A DNA stretch of 64,000 nt, taken from assembly GCA_027924585.1 (NCBI GenBank), contig BSBM01000076.1, positions 2,370,501 through 2,434,500 of the forward strand, given 5' to 3'. Below are positions 54,967 through 64,000 of the stretch, piece after piece. Within the stretch, counting starts at the first letter, position 1; the number at the start of each line of letters is the position of its first letter. The DNA is from Larix kaempferi. Its lineage: Eukaryota > Streptophyta > Pinopsida > Pinales > Pinaceae. The position numbers were made by a program, and so were the translations under genes. The notes beneath the pieces are model-generated. The model was not told the origin of the DNA. It saw only the letters and a list, made by a program, of their open reading frames with translations, and made no database searches.

Positions 54967-56169
54967 TGATCGGAATCTACGACGAGTGGTGTCGAGAGAA
55001 CCGTGCTGTGGGGGCTCGCCCCTGAGGCGCCGAGAATGTCTCGGGGACTCAATGGTGACGGATGGTGTCTAGTCTCTGTGGGTTGAGGTGAGTATGAAAA
55101 CAGCTCAAAAAATCCTAATGCAACCGAGTGTGCAGAAGGAGAGCTAAAAAGCAAGGCACTCAGGCCAACAACCAACTCAAAACACCCACTGCAACAGCTG
55201 TGCTACAATAGGTGGAGTAACAACAAAGATGGTCAGAATACCAACAAGCAGCAGGTTTCCTAAAAAAGAAAAATGGTGGACTCACTAGACCAAAGGGAGG
55301 TAAAGGAGCATGCAAACACCTAACTAAAAGTATTCTGACTCAACTAAACATATCCTCTGCAAGGTGATGAAATCCAAGTCAGACAATATGAGTAGGAAAG
55401 CCAAGTGGCTATGATATCCCCCTACCGGGAGGGACACCGGGTAGTCAATCCTAGAAGAATGGCAACTAAGATACCCCGTTCATGACACGTCCAGAAAGGT
55501 GAATCTGCCGTTTAGTTCGTTGACCGCAATACCCCTATACAGGGATATCCCGCGAACCACGAAAGGTAGCCCTTCGGTTACTGAATGGAGTGTGGTATTC
55601 CACTCAGGCCTCCGGAACCAGTCTCCCGACTTCAACCCTCCTAAGGGAGAGGCCCTCTGATAAACTGGTCGTGACCGTGCCAAAAAGTACTAGGGGATTT
55701 TGGTTCCCTATTTGGACAACAACTATGTCTCAAGTGAAATAACCAAGGGGTGTTATTGGAAGCCTATCCCCCTGATCCTACCTAACTACAATGATTCTTT
55801 TGTGTTCCCCAAGTGGGGTTAGAATGTTGGTTTAGTTAGGTACTTTTTAAGGCTCACTTGATTTAATGTGACAGAGTGTGTGCTCGTGAGGTGTTGAACC
55901 CAAAAACAGAAGTGCCACAAGGGAGGGCAACTTCCAATCTATCAATAATGCTGAAATTGATTCTTTTAATTTGCAAAATTTTCTGAAATAAAAATATTGA
56001 AATTTTAAAAAGATTCTGTAAAAGGAACAGGAATTATGTTGCAGAAAGGCTGTAAGGAAGTGGGCTGCAGGTGGGACAGAGGGCTGTTCAAATGCAGAAA
56101 ATATTGCAGCAAGAGGGGCTGGGCTCAAAACAGGAAAAGAGCAGAAATCAGACCGCGGGTCTGTGGCGG
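54967..56169 (-). other. Gypsy E leader between repeats and gag
   Basis: No separate gene seen. The gag frame stays open upstream of 54966 without an ATG until a TAG near 55070, so a spliced or non-ATG start cannot be excluded. Confidence 0.4.
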
Positions 56170-56600
56170 ATCAGAACAGGCCGACCGCGGGTTTAAGGGA
56201 AACAGCGGCGGTCAGGTCGCGGCTATCGGGCCAACAGAGGCAGTCGGGACGCAGGAAACAGGGGAAAAGACACAGTCGGGTCGCGGCTATCGGGCCAACA
56301 GTGGCAGTCGGGACGCAGGAAAAATGGAAAAAGACACAGTCGGGTCGCGGCAAAAAGGCTAACAAGCGCAGTCGGGACGCCCGAAAGAGGCAGAAAGCCG
56401 CAGTCGGGACGCGTGAAAAAGGCCGACAGGCGCAGTCAGATCGCGGAAAACAGGCTGATTAGCCACGGTCGGATCGCAGGTAACAGACTTGAATCCGCCG
56501 GCAGAGCGTCGGAAGCAGTCTGAGAGCCACGGTCGGATCGCGGGTAAAGGCCTGAAAGGCGCGGTCGGGACGCGACTGTAGAGGGAAAAAGACGCGGTAT
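56170..56600 (-). repeat. GC-rich short tandem repeats in gypsy E leader
   Basis: About 13 copies of a core cagtcgggacgc/cggtcggatcgc, spaced roughly every 30-35 bp. They sit between the primer site and gag, in contrast to the AT-rich LTR next to them. Confidence 0.75.
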
Positions 56601-56664
56601 GCGGCGGCCGAAAGGGACAGCCGAAAGGAAAAAATTTAAAAAACGGAAACCAGAAATTCGAAAA

Positions 56665-56679
56665 CTAGGGGAGTCGCCA
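56665..56679 (-). other. Primer-binding site of gypsy E
   Basis: TGGCGACTCCCCTAG on the minus strand, four bases inside the 5' LTR end. It resembles the TGGCGACTCCACTGGGG-type site of several plant gypsy lineages. Confidence 0.65.
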
Positions 56680-56683
56680 AAAC

Positions 56684-57406
56684 TGTAGCTAGGGTTTTAC
56701 CCCTAGCTTGTGCCAATGAGCACCTACTAAGGAGAATGGACTCCTTAGTAGCAGTTCAGTATATTAAACTAATTATGCAAAAAACAAAAATTAAATTATT
56801 TCTAAGACAAGCATGAAGCATAAACACCAAAATGAAAGAATGACTTTGTATTGATGTTACCTTGAGTGTCAAGGTTGGTGAAGCCCTTTGCAGTGTCCAA
56901 GAGGATGCTCCAAGCTTCTGAATGCTCCTTCTCCTTCTCCAATGTTGGGGGATGGGCCAAAGGTGGCTCTCAAGGTGAAAATAGTCCAAAGGTGAACTAG
57001 GGTTTCGAGAGAGATTTTGGCAGAGTAAGGGTGCTTGTGATTGTGGATATGGAATAAGGGATCTCCATCACCTATTTATAGTTTTTTGGTGGTGGAGTGC
57101 TGACCCATGGTTTTAGGAAACACATGGTTTTAAGCAGCTGTATAGGGTTTTTTCCTCCTTTTCCTCATTATTTTATATTTTTATTCCCTTTTTAGGGGAT
57201 TTTTGCTATTTTTGGAGGAAAAAGGGGGTTTTTTAGCCTTTTTTAGGCTATTTTGATGGTTTTGTGGCCTTTTGGAGGCATTTTAGGCCTTTTGGAGGCT
57301 TTTTAATGGGATTTTTTGGGATTTTAAGGGAAAAATGGTAGGAAAATGGACAAATGAGCCATATAATGTGGTAAATGAGCTAGTGAGCACTTTTTGGGTG
57401 TTAACA
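56684..57406 (-). mobile_element. 5' LTR of gypsy E
   Basis: 723 bp, starting on the minus strand TGTTAACACCCAAAAAGTGC and ending ...aaaccctagctaca. It carries the 10-bp insertion (ggattttttg region near 57310) that the 3' LTR lacks. Confidence 0.93.
57072..57080 (-). promoter_or_regulatory. TATA box of gypsy E 5' LTR
   Basis: TATAAATAG on the minus strand (plus ctatttata), repeated in the 3' LTR at 47545-47553. Candidate promoter for element RNA. Confidence 0.6.
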
Positions 57407-57411
57407 GGTAG

Positions 57412-58710
57412 TCACGAGCTTGCAATCTTGCATTTGAAATCTCTTCAGTATGTCCATTGCATACCTTCCCTAACTGAGAAAGATATGCCCATCCTCCTGC
57501 CAGACTTCCACCCTTAGGAAGTGATGCATCAATCCTATATCCTTCATCTCAAACTCATATGTAAGGTCCGTCTTGCAATCACTGATGAGTTTTTCTGCCC
57601 CTGTAATAAACAGGTCATTTACATAAAGCACAAGGATGAGCGAATCCCCTTTCACTACGATGAAGTAGAGATTTGGATCTGCTTCACTTTTCTGAAACCC
57701 TAGTTGTTGCAAATAGGTATCTATCCTGGAATACCAAGCTCTAGGTGCTTGTTTTAATCTGTATAGAGATTTCTTCAATCTGCATACATGAGATTCTCTC
57801 TCAAGTACCTCGAAGCCCTCTGGCTGCTCAATGTATACTTCCTCCTCTATGAGTCCATTTAGGAAGGTTGTCTTCACATCCATCTGGTGAATCTTCCATC
57901 CCATTTATGCTGCAACAGAAATCACAGTCCTGATGGAAGAATACCTCGCTACAGGAGCAAAAGTCTCATCATAGTCAACTCCCTCTATCTGTGAGAATCC
58001 TCTAGCCACAAATCTGGCTTTGTACTTCTCAATGCTGCCATCTGCAACATATTTAATTTTGTAGAGCCATCTGGAGGTGACCACATATTTTCCCTCTGGT
58101 CTGGGCACCACTTCCCAGACATTGTTCTTCATGATGGAAGCATACTCTTCCAACATGGCATCTCTCCAAGCCTGCTTACCTACTGCTTGTTCATATAAGG
58201 ATGGCTCAACTCATTGATACTACTTACTAGAGCTAAGTAACTGCAGAATCTCTGCAGAGCCTTCCTTTCTCTTACATCTTTCTTGGGAGTTCCTACTGCC
58301 TGAGCATCCTTCAAGGTATCTTGAAGCCACTTGGGCTTCCTCTTCCCTGAAGTGACATCCTGTGAGGAGAACTCCTCATCCTCGTCCCAATAACTCGAAT
58401 GAGAATGAGTACCTCCAGTAGAGGTTCTTGTAGTCGTCGATCTTGTAGCTCGAGAACTTGTAATCTGGGACCTTGATCTAGGTTGATCACCAATTTGAGA
58501 TCATGTGCCAGTTTATGCTCCCGTGTCTGTGGAACCCGTACCCTGTGCATCTGTCACTCCAGACACTTGGAACCCTGTTGGTTGTTGATCAGTACTTTGA
58601 CCTGTGTCCTGTAGGAATGTAGCAACCTCCTGTTTTCCCTTCTCTGACTCACATGACTTTCGAAATGCCCGATCCTCCTCGAACTTCACATTCTGCCTCA
58701 CAACAGTGTT
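57412..58710 (-). pseudogene. Copia D linker and RT N-terminal part
   Basis: Minus strand from 58710: NVKFEEDRAFRKS (end of integrase or linker), a Ser/Gln/Thr-rich linker, QAWRDAMLEEYASIMKNNVW, YKARFVARGFSQIEGVDYDE, HQMDVKTTFLNGLIEEEVYI, LYRLKQAPRAWYSRI and LVLYVNDLFITG. The last reads VNDL where the catalytic motif is VDDL. A TAG follows GHIFLS (Gln in the family). Reading continues RYAMDILKRFQMQDCKLVTT up to the gypsy E border and is in frame with 47151 once E and one GGTAG are removed. Confidence 0.85.
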
Positions 58711-58715
58711 CTTTA

Positions 58716-59361
58716 TGTTGATGTATATGTAACTTCGGAATGTATTTCACATATATGTATATTGTATTCCTATAGAGATGTTATTATTCCTCTATACGGA
58801 AGTGTCGTCATTTATATTGTAAGTGTCGTAACTTATACTTGATGGGTTATTAGACCATCTTGTTGGGGTCGACCCTGTATAAGTCATGTGGGTCAAAGGG
58901 TTATTAGACCACCCTATTGGGGGTCGGCCATGTGGGTTAAAGGGTTATTAGACCACCCTAGTGGGGGTCGACCTAGTCAGCATTATGTTAAGTGGTTAAG
59001 TTGAGGCCGACCTAGTTGAGTAAAGGTCAAGTCAAGTTAGTGTATAAATAGAGAGTGTGTCTCTCTCATTTTACACATTCTATTCTTTCACTCACACTTG
59101 GGAGAGTGGCGCACTTGTGGAGGAGGAGGCTCTGCTACTAGGAGAAGACTATCTCTTGTATTCTGGTTGTATCATTGCTCTATCTATCTCTGAGGAAGTT
59201 ATTGGGGTTTTTCACCTTTATGGTTTTCCCCAAGTAAACTCTGTGTCTCTTGTGTGCTTGCATTATTGTGTCCATGATTGATATGCTGTAGATTTGTTGT
59301 ACGTGTTGTTCTCTCAGTTAAGATCCTAGATCAGATTGAAGTAAATTGTGAAAATTTAACA
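58716..59361 (+). mobile_element. LTR C, copia B family, with adjoining primer site
   Basis: Starts TGTTGATGTATATGTAACTT, has tataaatagagag at 59043, and ends ...aaatttaaca before TGGTATCAGAGC (59362-59373). Homologous to LTR B (10580-11166). Plus-strand insertion into minus-strand copia D. Only the LTR, primer site and about 20 bp remain; the flank cttta (58711-58715) is not found again to the right, so the rest was deleted. Confidence 0.8.
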
Positions 59362-59373
59362 TGGTATCAGAGC
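59362..59373 (+). other. Primer-binding site next to LTR C
   Basis: TGGTATCAGAGC, followed by tagcctgaaagaaggcat, as in copia B (taacctgaaaagaagacat). Confidence 0.8.
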
Positions 59374-59394
59374 TAGCCTGAAAGAAGGCATGAT

Positions 59395-59555
59395 ATGGCA
59401 TGTATGACACTTGTTGCACTTACGATGCATACTCCTCAATATCTATAGCGGAGCAAGAAGTGCAAACAATTTGATCCTCCCCCATGCCCGTGATCGCAGA
59501 TCTGATACTGCAGCTGCAGATCTGAGTGTGAAAGCTCTCCTTGACCCTTACTAGG
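59395..59555 (-). other. Copia D leader remnant
   Basis: On the minus strand, after the primer site, about 150 bp of leader remain (agatctgcagctgcagtatcag area), then the sequence breaks into the remnant of LTR C. Gag, protease and integrase of D are gone. Confidence 0.5.
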
Positions 59556-59567
59556 GCTCTGATACCA
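59556..59567 (-). other. Primer-binding site of copia D
   Basis: GCTCTGATACCA, complement of TGGTATCAGAGC, immediately beside the 5' LTR (59568). Confidence 0.88.
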
Positions 59568-60411
59568 TGTAAAACTTTGATTCAGAGATCACTACTCCCT
59601 CTTAATCACCCTGAGAACTCAAGCAGTTTTTGCCTCGGTATCAATGCATACTCATAAAGATATAAACTCAACAGCTAGTTCTCTTTACTAAACTGAAACA
59701 TACAAGCAATCACACATAAACACTAGATATACCCTGGAAACCCCAAACGGGGAAAACCAACAATCTGTTGGGCTATCTTCTCTCTCGAGTCCAGAGCATA
59801 TCTAAATATAGATAAGTACAATACAGGATTACCTCAGAGGTAACTCAATCCCCGAATCAAGAAAACTCTAGATCTGCATGCATCAACTGATGCATGCACT
59901 GGAAGAATGAGCCCTAACTGGTAAACTGGATCTGAGTATCCCTGCAAGTGCTTATGTCTGATCTGTCTCTCTCTATCCTCTGCTATGATCTGCTCTGCAA
60001 CTGAAGAAGTCTACTGCTGAAAACGTCCTCCTCTGCATGCACAAGTGCGTTCTCCCTCAAATCAAGAATGGCTCGTACGAAATCAAATCTCAGCAGATCT
60101 GAGCTCTGATTGTCACTGATCTTCCTCAATCACTGAGACGAAGATACTATGCAAGTTACAGACACTCAATCGCTCAACCGGATGTGGTACAAGCTTCCAT
60201 CTCCTTAAGGAATGGGCCCTCCTTCTCAAGGAAAGTTGCCCACCTCTCAACTGATCTATCTCGGTAAGTGAGACATACACCTTCTGTCTCCTTATATCAT
60301 CTCACAAAAAATTTAGGTTTACCAAAAACCTAAAAGTAGGTGCATGCAAAACTCACTTTTGCATGCATGCATGCATTTCTCCCAAAGATTTTCCTGGTTA
60401 ACATTTTAACA
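59568..60411 (-). mobile_element. 5' LTR of copia D
   Basis: 844 bp, same ends as the 3' LTR (minus strand TGTTAAAATGTTAACCAGG ... CAAAGTTTTACA). The outer border at 60411 is followed by the duplication AAGTC. Confidence 0.9.
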
Positions 60412-61396
60412 AAGTCCACCTTTAATATCTTCACCAGGTCTTCCTTGTTTGTTCAATCACACAACACTGCCTCAAACATAGACCTAAATCTATTCAACAA
60501 CAATGTGTATACTCAGGTCTTTAACTGGTCTTCAAGGCTAGATCATTCATATACAAATCTTTGCTTCCATTATGGTTTGATAATTAGACTTGAATAGTCA
60601 TACAAATGCATGGCTTCTTGATCATCTATACCTTTGTTGCCACAGTATACAAGGTCATAACAAGTTCAACTCTCTTTCTTCTGATTTTAGCTATCTGTAT
60701 CTTCCAAGGTTAAGAAGTCTTCAAAAGGATTCATAAGCCGATGTGATATTGTATACCCAAGGTCTGCGTATTAAATACTTCTTGACGATCCTTTAGTTGT
60801 ATTTCCCCAAAGATCATATCTACATAAAAATTGCTTCACATGTCCTTCATTGCACTGTTTCTCAAGGATATACTTGATCCTTTTCTACTTCAATACTTGA
60901 GTTCAAGTCAAGGTGTCTTCTCTTGAGTACTGCGGTCTTCTTAGCTGAGATCAGACCTCATATATATTTCAAAAACTTACATTAAGTCTTTTTGCTACCA
61001 TTCTTCTCCTGCGACCAGCCTCAGTCATTTTGTGCCAATGAATTCATAGATTAAAAGTGCCGACTTTTATCTTTACTATGGCTATGATCAAAACTTCTCA
61101 AAGATCAGACCTGCGGTTGTCCTCTTATCTACCTGAATTCGGAGATGATATAAAGTTATTTCTCTTGCTTTTTGGTGTAAATAACTTGTGTATATATATA
61201 TAAACTTGTGGAGGAAAAATAAGTATTTTAGCTGGCCGACCTGCTATATGTATATTTGTTTATATTTTTTTATTTAATAATTAAAATAATTATTTTCTAA
61301 AGCTGGGCTGACTTGTATTTGAGAGATAAGCCTTTAAACCAGAACTGACTGCCCTTGAAATTTATTTAATTCTTATTTTAAATTATGTCTCCAACA

Positions 61397-62040
61397 TGGC
61401 AAGACTTTATCCATATGTCATCAATCAATTAACCAAGAACCCCACCAATGCACCAAGGTCTTCAAGCGCATGGGCTTCTTTATCTTACGCATGGGCTCCT
61501 AGTGGCATGCACATGGGTTTCTTCACAGTCTTGTGGGCTTATGTCCCCAACACCGTCATGCTTCAGATTAGTGAGGGTTTCATCAATGATCATAAGTGCC
61601 ACGGACTTCATCAAAATATGCTTCAACAAATGTTTCTTCACGTGCAATGGGCTCCACAACCAAGGGCATCATTAAGTAGTTCCAAGAAGCATGCCATCAT
61701 CAACAAGGGAATCAAGGCACAATGCATGCCTTCAACAAATGACCACAGAATGGGTCATTTTGACCACCTAGTGTTCCAATTCCCAAACTACCATGTCCTC
61801 CTTGCCATGTCATCAACCTTTGTCATTAATGGCTTGTCATCAATGACAACCATGCTCAATAAACTCCCCCTTTGTCATTGTTACCTCCTAATTTGTACAT
61901 TAGGTGGATTTCTTGTGAGTCCCCAGAGTTGTGAACATTTACAATGTTTATCATCAGTATTCAGAAGTTCATCAGGCCAAATTTTTGGCCCTTTGTAAAA
62001 TTTGCATGTCCAAACCCCCTTGAGGAAATTGTAATAAGTT
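61397..62040. other. Non-coding stretch between LTR J and an H copy
   Basis: An open frame exists here by chance but its composition (Met/His/Ser-rich, no motif) does not support a gene. The last 60 bp (aaacccccttgaggaaattg) match the purine-rich stretch before the H LTR at 26099. Confidence 0.4.
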
Positions 62041-64000
62041 TGTCTAAGCATGGTCATTTTGTAAAAGGCTTGGCCCACCTTCGGTTTAGCTGTTAAGGAG
62101 ATACTCTAGAGTGTTTTTTCCTTAGGAATTATGCGTTACGTTTCAGTGACATATAATTCCTGAGTTTTTCACTCACACCTCCAAAGCTGGAGTATTCACC
62201 ATGGTGGTCAAACCTTAGGAGGTTATGAAAGCCTAGGTGTCTATGTATTTTTACATGTTAACCATCAGTAATAAATCGTATGAACATGCACTAGGTCCCC
62301 TATGAGTTTGAGTCAATTCCGATAAAAATAAAAATAAAATTCCGTAAAATTAGACCATTTTTAATGGTTTAATTGGAAAAATTCAAAGTGTAATAAAAGC
62401 ATGGCGTGGAGGTGGAATTTGGCATGGGGATGCTCATTTTCACGCTCAGAACGTCCTATTTAACCCAAGACCCATTTTTCCTAGGTTTCGAGCGATGAAA
62501 TGGTCATTTGTGGCATTTTTTCTTAAAGACGCGACAAAATGGTATTTAAATGCTAAATGTGCTACAAATTGCACAAAATGACAAAGTTAACAAATACAAA
62601 AATATGTTTAAAAAACATTTGGAAAAGGTGGCATATGGTTTCTACGGAAGGGTGATCATGTTAAGAGCATTAGTCACATGTTATAAAGTCAAATCATAAG
62701 CATAAAGGGTGATGTCATTTAAGAGTGCACTTTTCCTTCCTCACGTGGGCATCACTCCATGCATGAAGCTCGTAAAGGGTAGGGAGATGGTTCCAATGTG
62801 AAGACGGGCGACCCTCTTGTGAGGTGTCTGCCACCTCATATCACACCAACCAAAGTAATGGTTAACACATTCTTCAACGCTTTGTTATCTCCTTTAATTA
62901 TGGGATGTGCCCCCCTCTCTAACCTAACTCATGCGCCCTCCCTCCTCTTGGTTTTCTTATTTAAGCGAGGCTTCTTCACTCTTTCCAGATGGATGGTGGA
63001 ACCTCCGCCTTTGTACTCTGAATTGTAATTTTCTTGAATAAATTTTGAAGACTTTGGAGGTCCATGTAGTGCAAACTATCTGCTATTGTGCATGTTGTGT
63101 TTTTACTGAGGTGATTTAGTTCTTATTAGTTTTCTTTTGTTATAGGCTTGTTAATCTATCTAGCTTAGAAGGATGCTACCATCAATGGAGCAGGCATTTG
63201 TAGTCTTCAACTTGCTTCTTTATGCTTTATGATTAGAGATCTAGGAGTAGCAGACAGTAGTCAGTTATACTTATGCTCTCGTAATTTCTTTTTATAAATC
63301 ATACTAGATTTGATCTCGCTTGTGCAAGAGTTTGTGATTGTGCATGTCATCTATTTTGAAGGAAGAAGTTGAACTCAGTTGCATCCTCTTCTGCCTTCAT
63401 AATCTTTTTTGATCTAATGTTTTGTTTCTCGCAGGCACCTCTTTGTCTTCATACGGTTCAAGCTTGGGCTTGAGTTTTCTCTTCCATCTCTTAAAATCAA
63501 ACTTCTCTCTCTTTTCTCGGCTACTTTGTTTCCTTCATGCTTAACAAGTAGATTTAATATAAAAGTCCCATCATATATATCTCTTATTTTGCATGCATTA
63601 GCTAGATCTAGGAGCGTTTAGATTCTTATCACAAGCTTAGATCTAGCTTTCAGTTGTACTTGTGCTCATAATTTTTCCAAGTTTTTTTCAAGTACTAAGT
63701 AGTTAGGATTTTTATGTTTTTTTATTTGATTAGTTCATTGCATTTCTAATAAAATAGCTTGTTGGTTTTTCTCTTTTGATGAAAAGGTAAAGCGAAAACT
63801 TTTGCGAAATTCTGGAGCTTGAAACATTAAGGAAGCTCCTCATTTATTTCATTTTTTCATACTTAGCTTTCTCAAGCTTTAAAGTCTCTTGAATCTCATT
63901 TTTACAGATCAAGAGTGCTCTCTGTCGGAGAGTTAGAACTTGTAATAATTTAATAAAGAACAGGTGGGATTTAAGGCTCCCACACCCCCTTCCTCCATTT
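62041..64000 (+). mobile_element. Family H LTR, second copy (runs off the window)
   Basis: Starts tgtctaagcatggtcatttt and shows the same succession as 26099 on: gagtgttttttcc, gagtttttcactcacacc, ttaggaggttatg, ccatttttaatggtttaatt, ctcattttcacgctcagaac, then TATTTAAG at 62958 and aataaa at 63036. The part after 63100 is U5-like, AT-rich and without genes. Its right end is not in the window. Confidence 0.6.

Larger units (their letters stand above)
47157..57406 (-). mobile_element. Ty3/gypsy element E, young, non-autonomous
   Basis: Complete minus-strand LTR element, 10,250 bp, with LTRs 56684-57406 (5') and 47157-47869 (3') and the perfect duplication GGTAG on both sides (47152-47156, 57407-57411). 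By eye the LTRs differ by one substitution and one 10-bp indel. A primer site, a long gag-protease ORF and a polypurine tract are present, but RT, RNase H and integrase are absent apart from the first RT residues. It must have been mobilised by enzymes from a relative. Confidence 0.95.
45552..60411 (-). mobile_element. Ty1/copia element D, full span with nested insertions
   Basis: Minus-strand element with LTRs at 45552-46410 (3') and 59568-60411 (5'). It is flanked by the perfect duplication AAGTC (45547-45551 and 60412-60416). Inside remain RT and RNase H; gag, protease and integrase are missing. Gypsy E (47157-57406) and an LTR of the B family (58716-59361) lie within. By eye the two LTRs differ at about 28 of 440 aligned positions plus one short indel, so D is clearly older than E. 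Confidence 0.92.
44995..61396. mobile_element. Possible LTR (J) split by copia D
   Basis: Left piece 44995-45551 starts TGTTGGACACAATGGCACAC; right piece 60412-61396 ends ...atgtctccaaca. The ends form the short inverted pair TGTTGGA/TCCAACA, and the two pieces join smoothly at the copia D insertion site (acatataagtc / cacctttaat). Joined length is about 1.5 kb. The flanks tagtt and tggca do not match, so the limits are uncertain. Confidence 0.4.

Noticed and set aside
61396-61998. 200-residue open frame on the plus strand
   Set aside because: No domain, odd His/Met/Ser composition, lies in a repeat-like region rich in caa/cat words; likely chance.

Overview
This window looks like nuclear DNA of a large-genome land plant. 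It holds plant-type LINEs, Ty1/copia and Ty3/gypsy elements, a hAT transposon and one host gene, for a plant organic cation/carnitine transporter-7-like (NiaP-like) carrier. The last two recognised exons of that gene are separated by an intron of about 18.4 kb filled with nested transposons. Such long introns with old, decayed retroelements are typical of gymnosperms, but nothing here fixes the species. No tRNA, rRNA, CRISPR or bacterial-type gene was found.

Layout. 1-5.35 kb: minus-strand plant L1-type LINE (ORF1, ORF2 with endonuclease, reverse transcriptase and RNase H), disabled by stops and a frameshift; its 3' end lies outside the window. 5.4-6.1 kb: copy of a dispersed LTR-like repeat (family H here). 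6.2-10.6 kb: old plus-strand copia (A), whose stops are almost all TAG. 10.58-18.1 kb: a second copia (B) with LTR, primer site, gag-protease, a scrap of integrase, RT and RNase H, split by a 2.6-kb solo LTR (family F) that has a perfect 5-bp duplication and itself carries a 0.9-kb MITE. 18.1-22.2 kb: tandem repeats, an unidentified coding-like minus-strand stretch and a minus-strand primer site.

22.24-41.84 kb: three 3'-terminal exons of the transporter. The 18.4-kb intron between the last two holds an inverted H copy, cut in two by a 14.1-kb compound insertion. That insertion contains F-LTR pieces, an H LTR, a gypsy gag region, an apparently intact hAT transposon (8-bp duplication, 3,638 bp) and a LINE ORF1 fragment.

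45.0-61.4 kb: a nest. A possible LTR (J) contains a minus-strand copia (D, 14.86 kb, duplication AAGTC). D contains a young minus-strand gypsy (E, 10.25 kb, duplication GGTAG) whose two LTRs differ by one substitution and one 10-bp indel. E encodes a long gag-protease ORF but only the first few residues of RT, so it is non-autonomous. A fragment of a B-family copia (LTR C) also lies in D. 62.04-64 kb: another H-family LTR copy.

The nesting gives relative ages: J, then D (LTRs about 6% different by eye), then E. The only gene likely to serve the plant is the transporter; the rest is mobile DNA in various states of decay. All alignments were made by eye.
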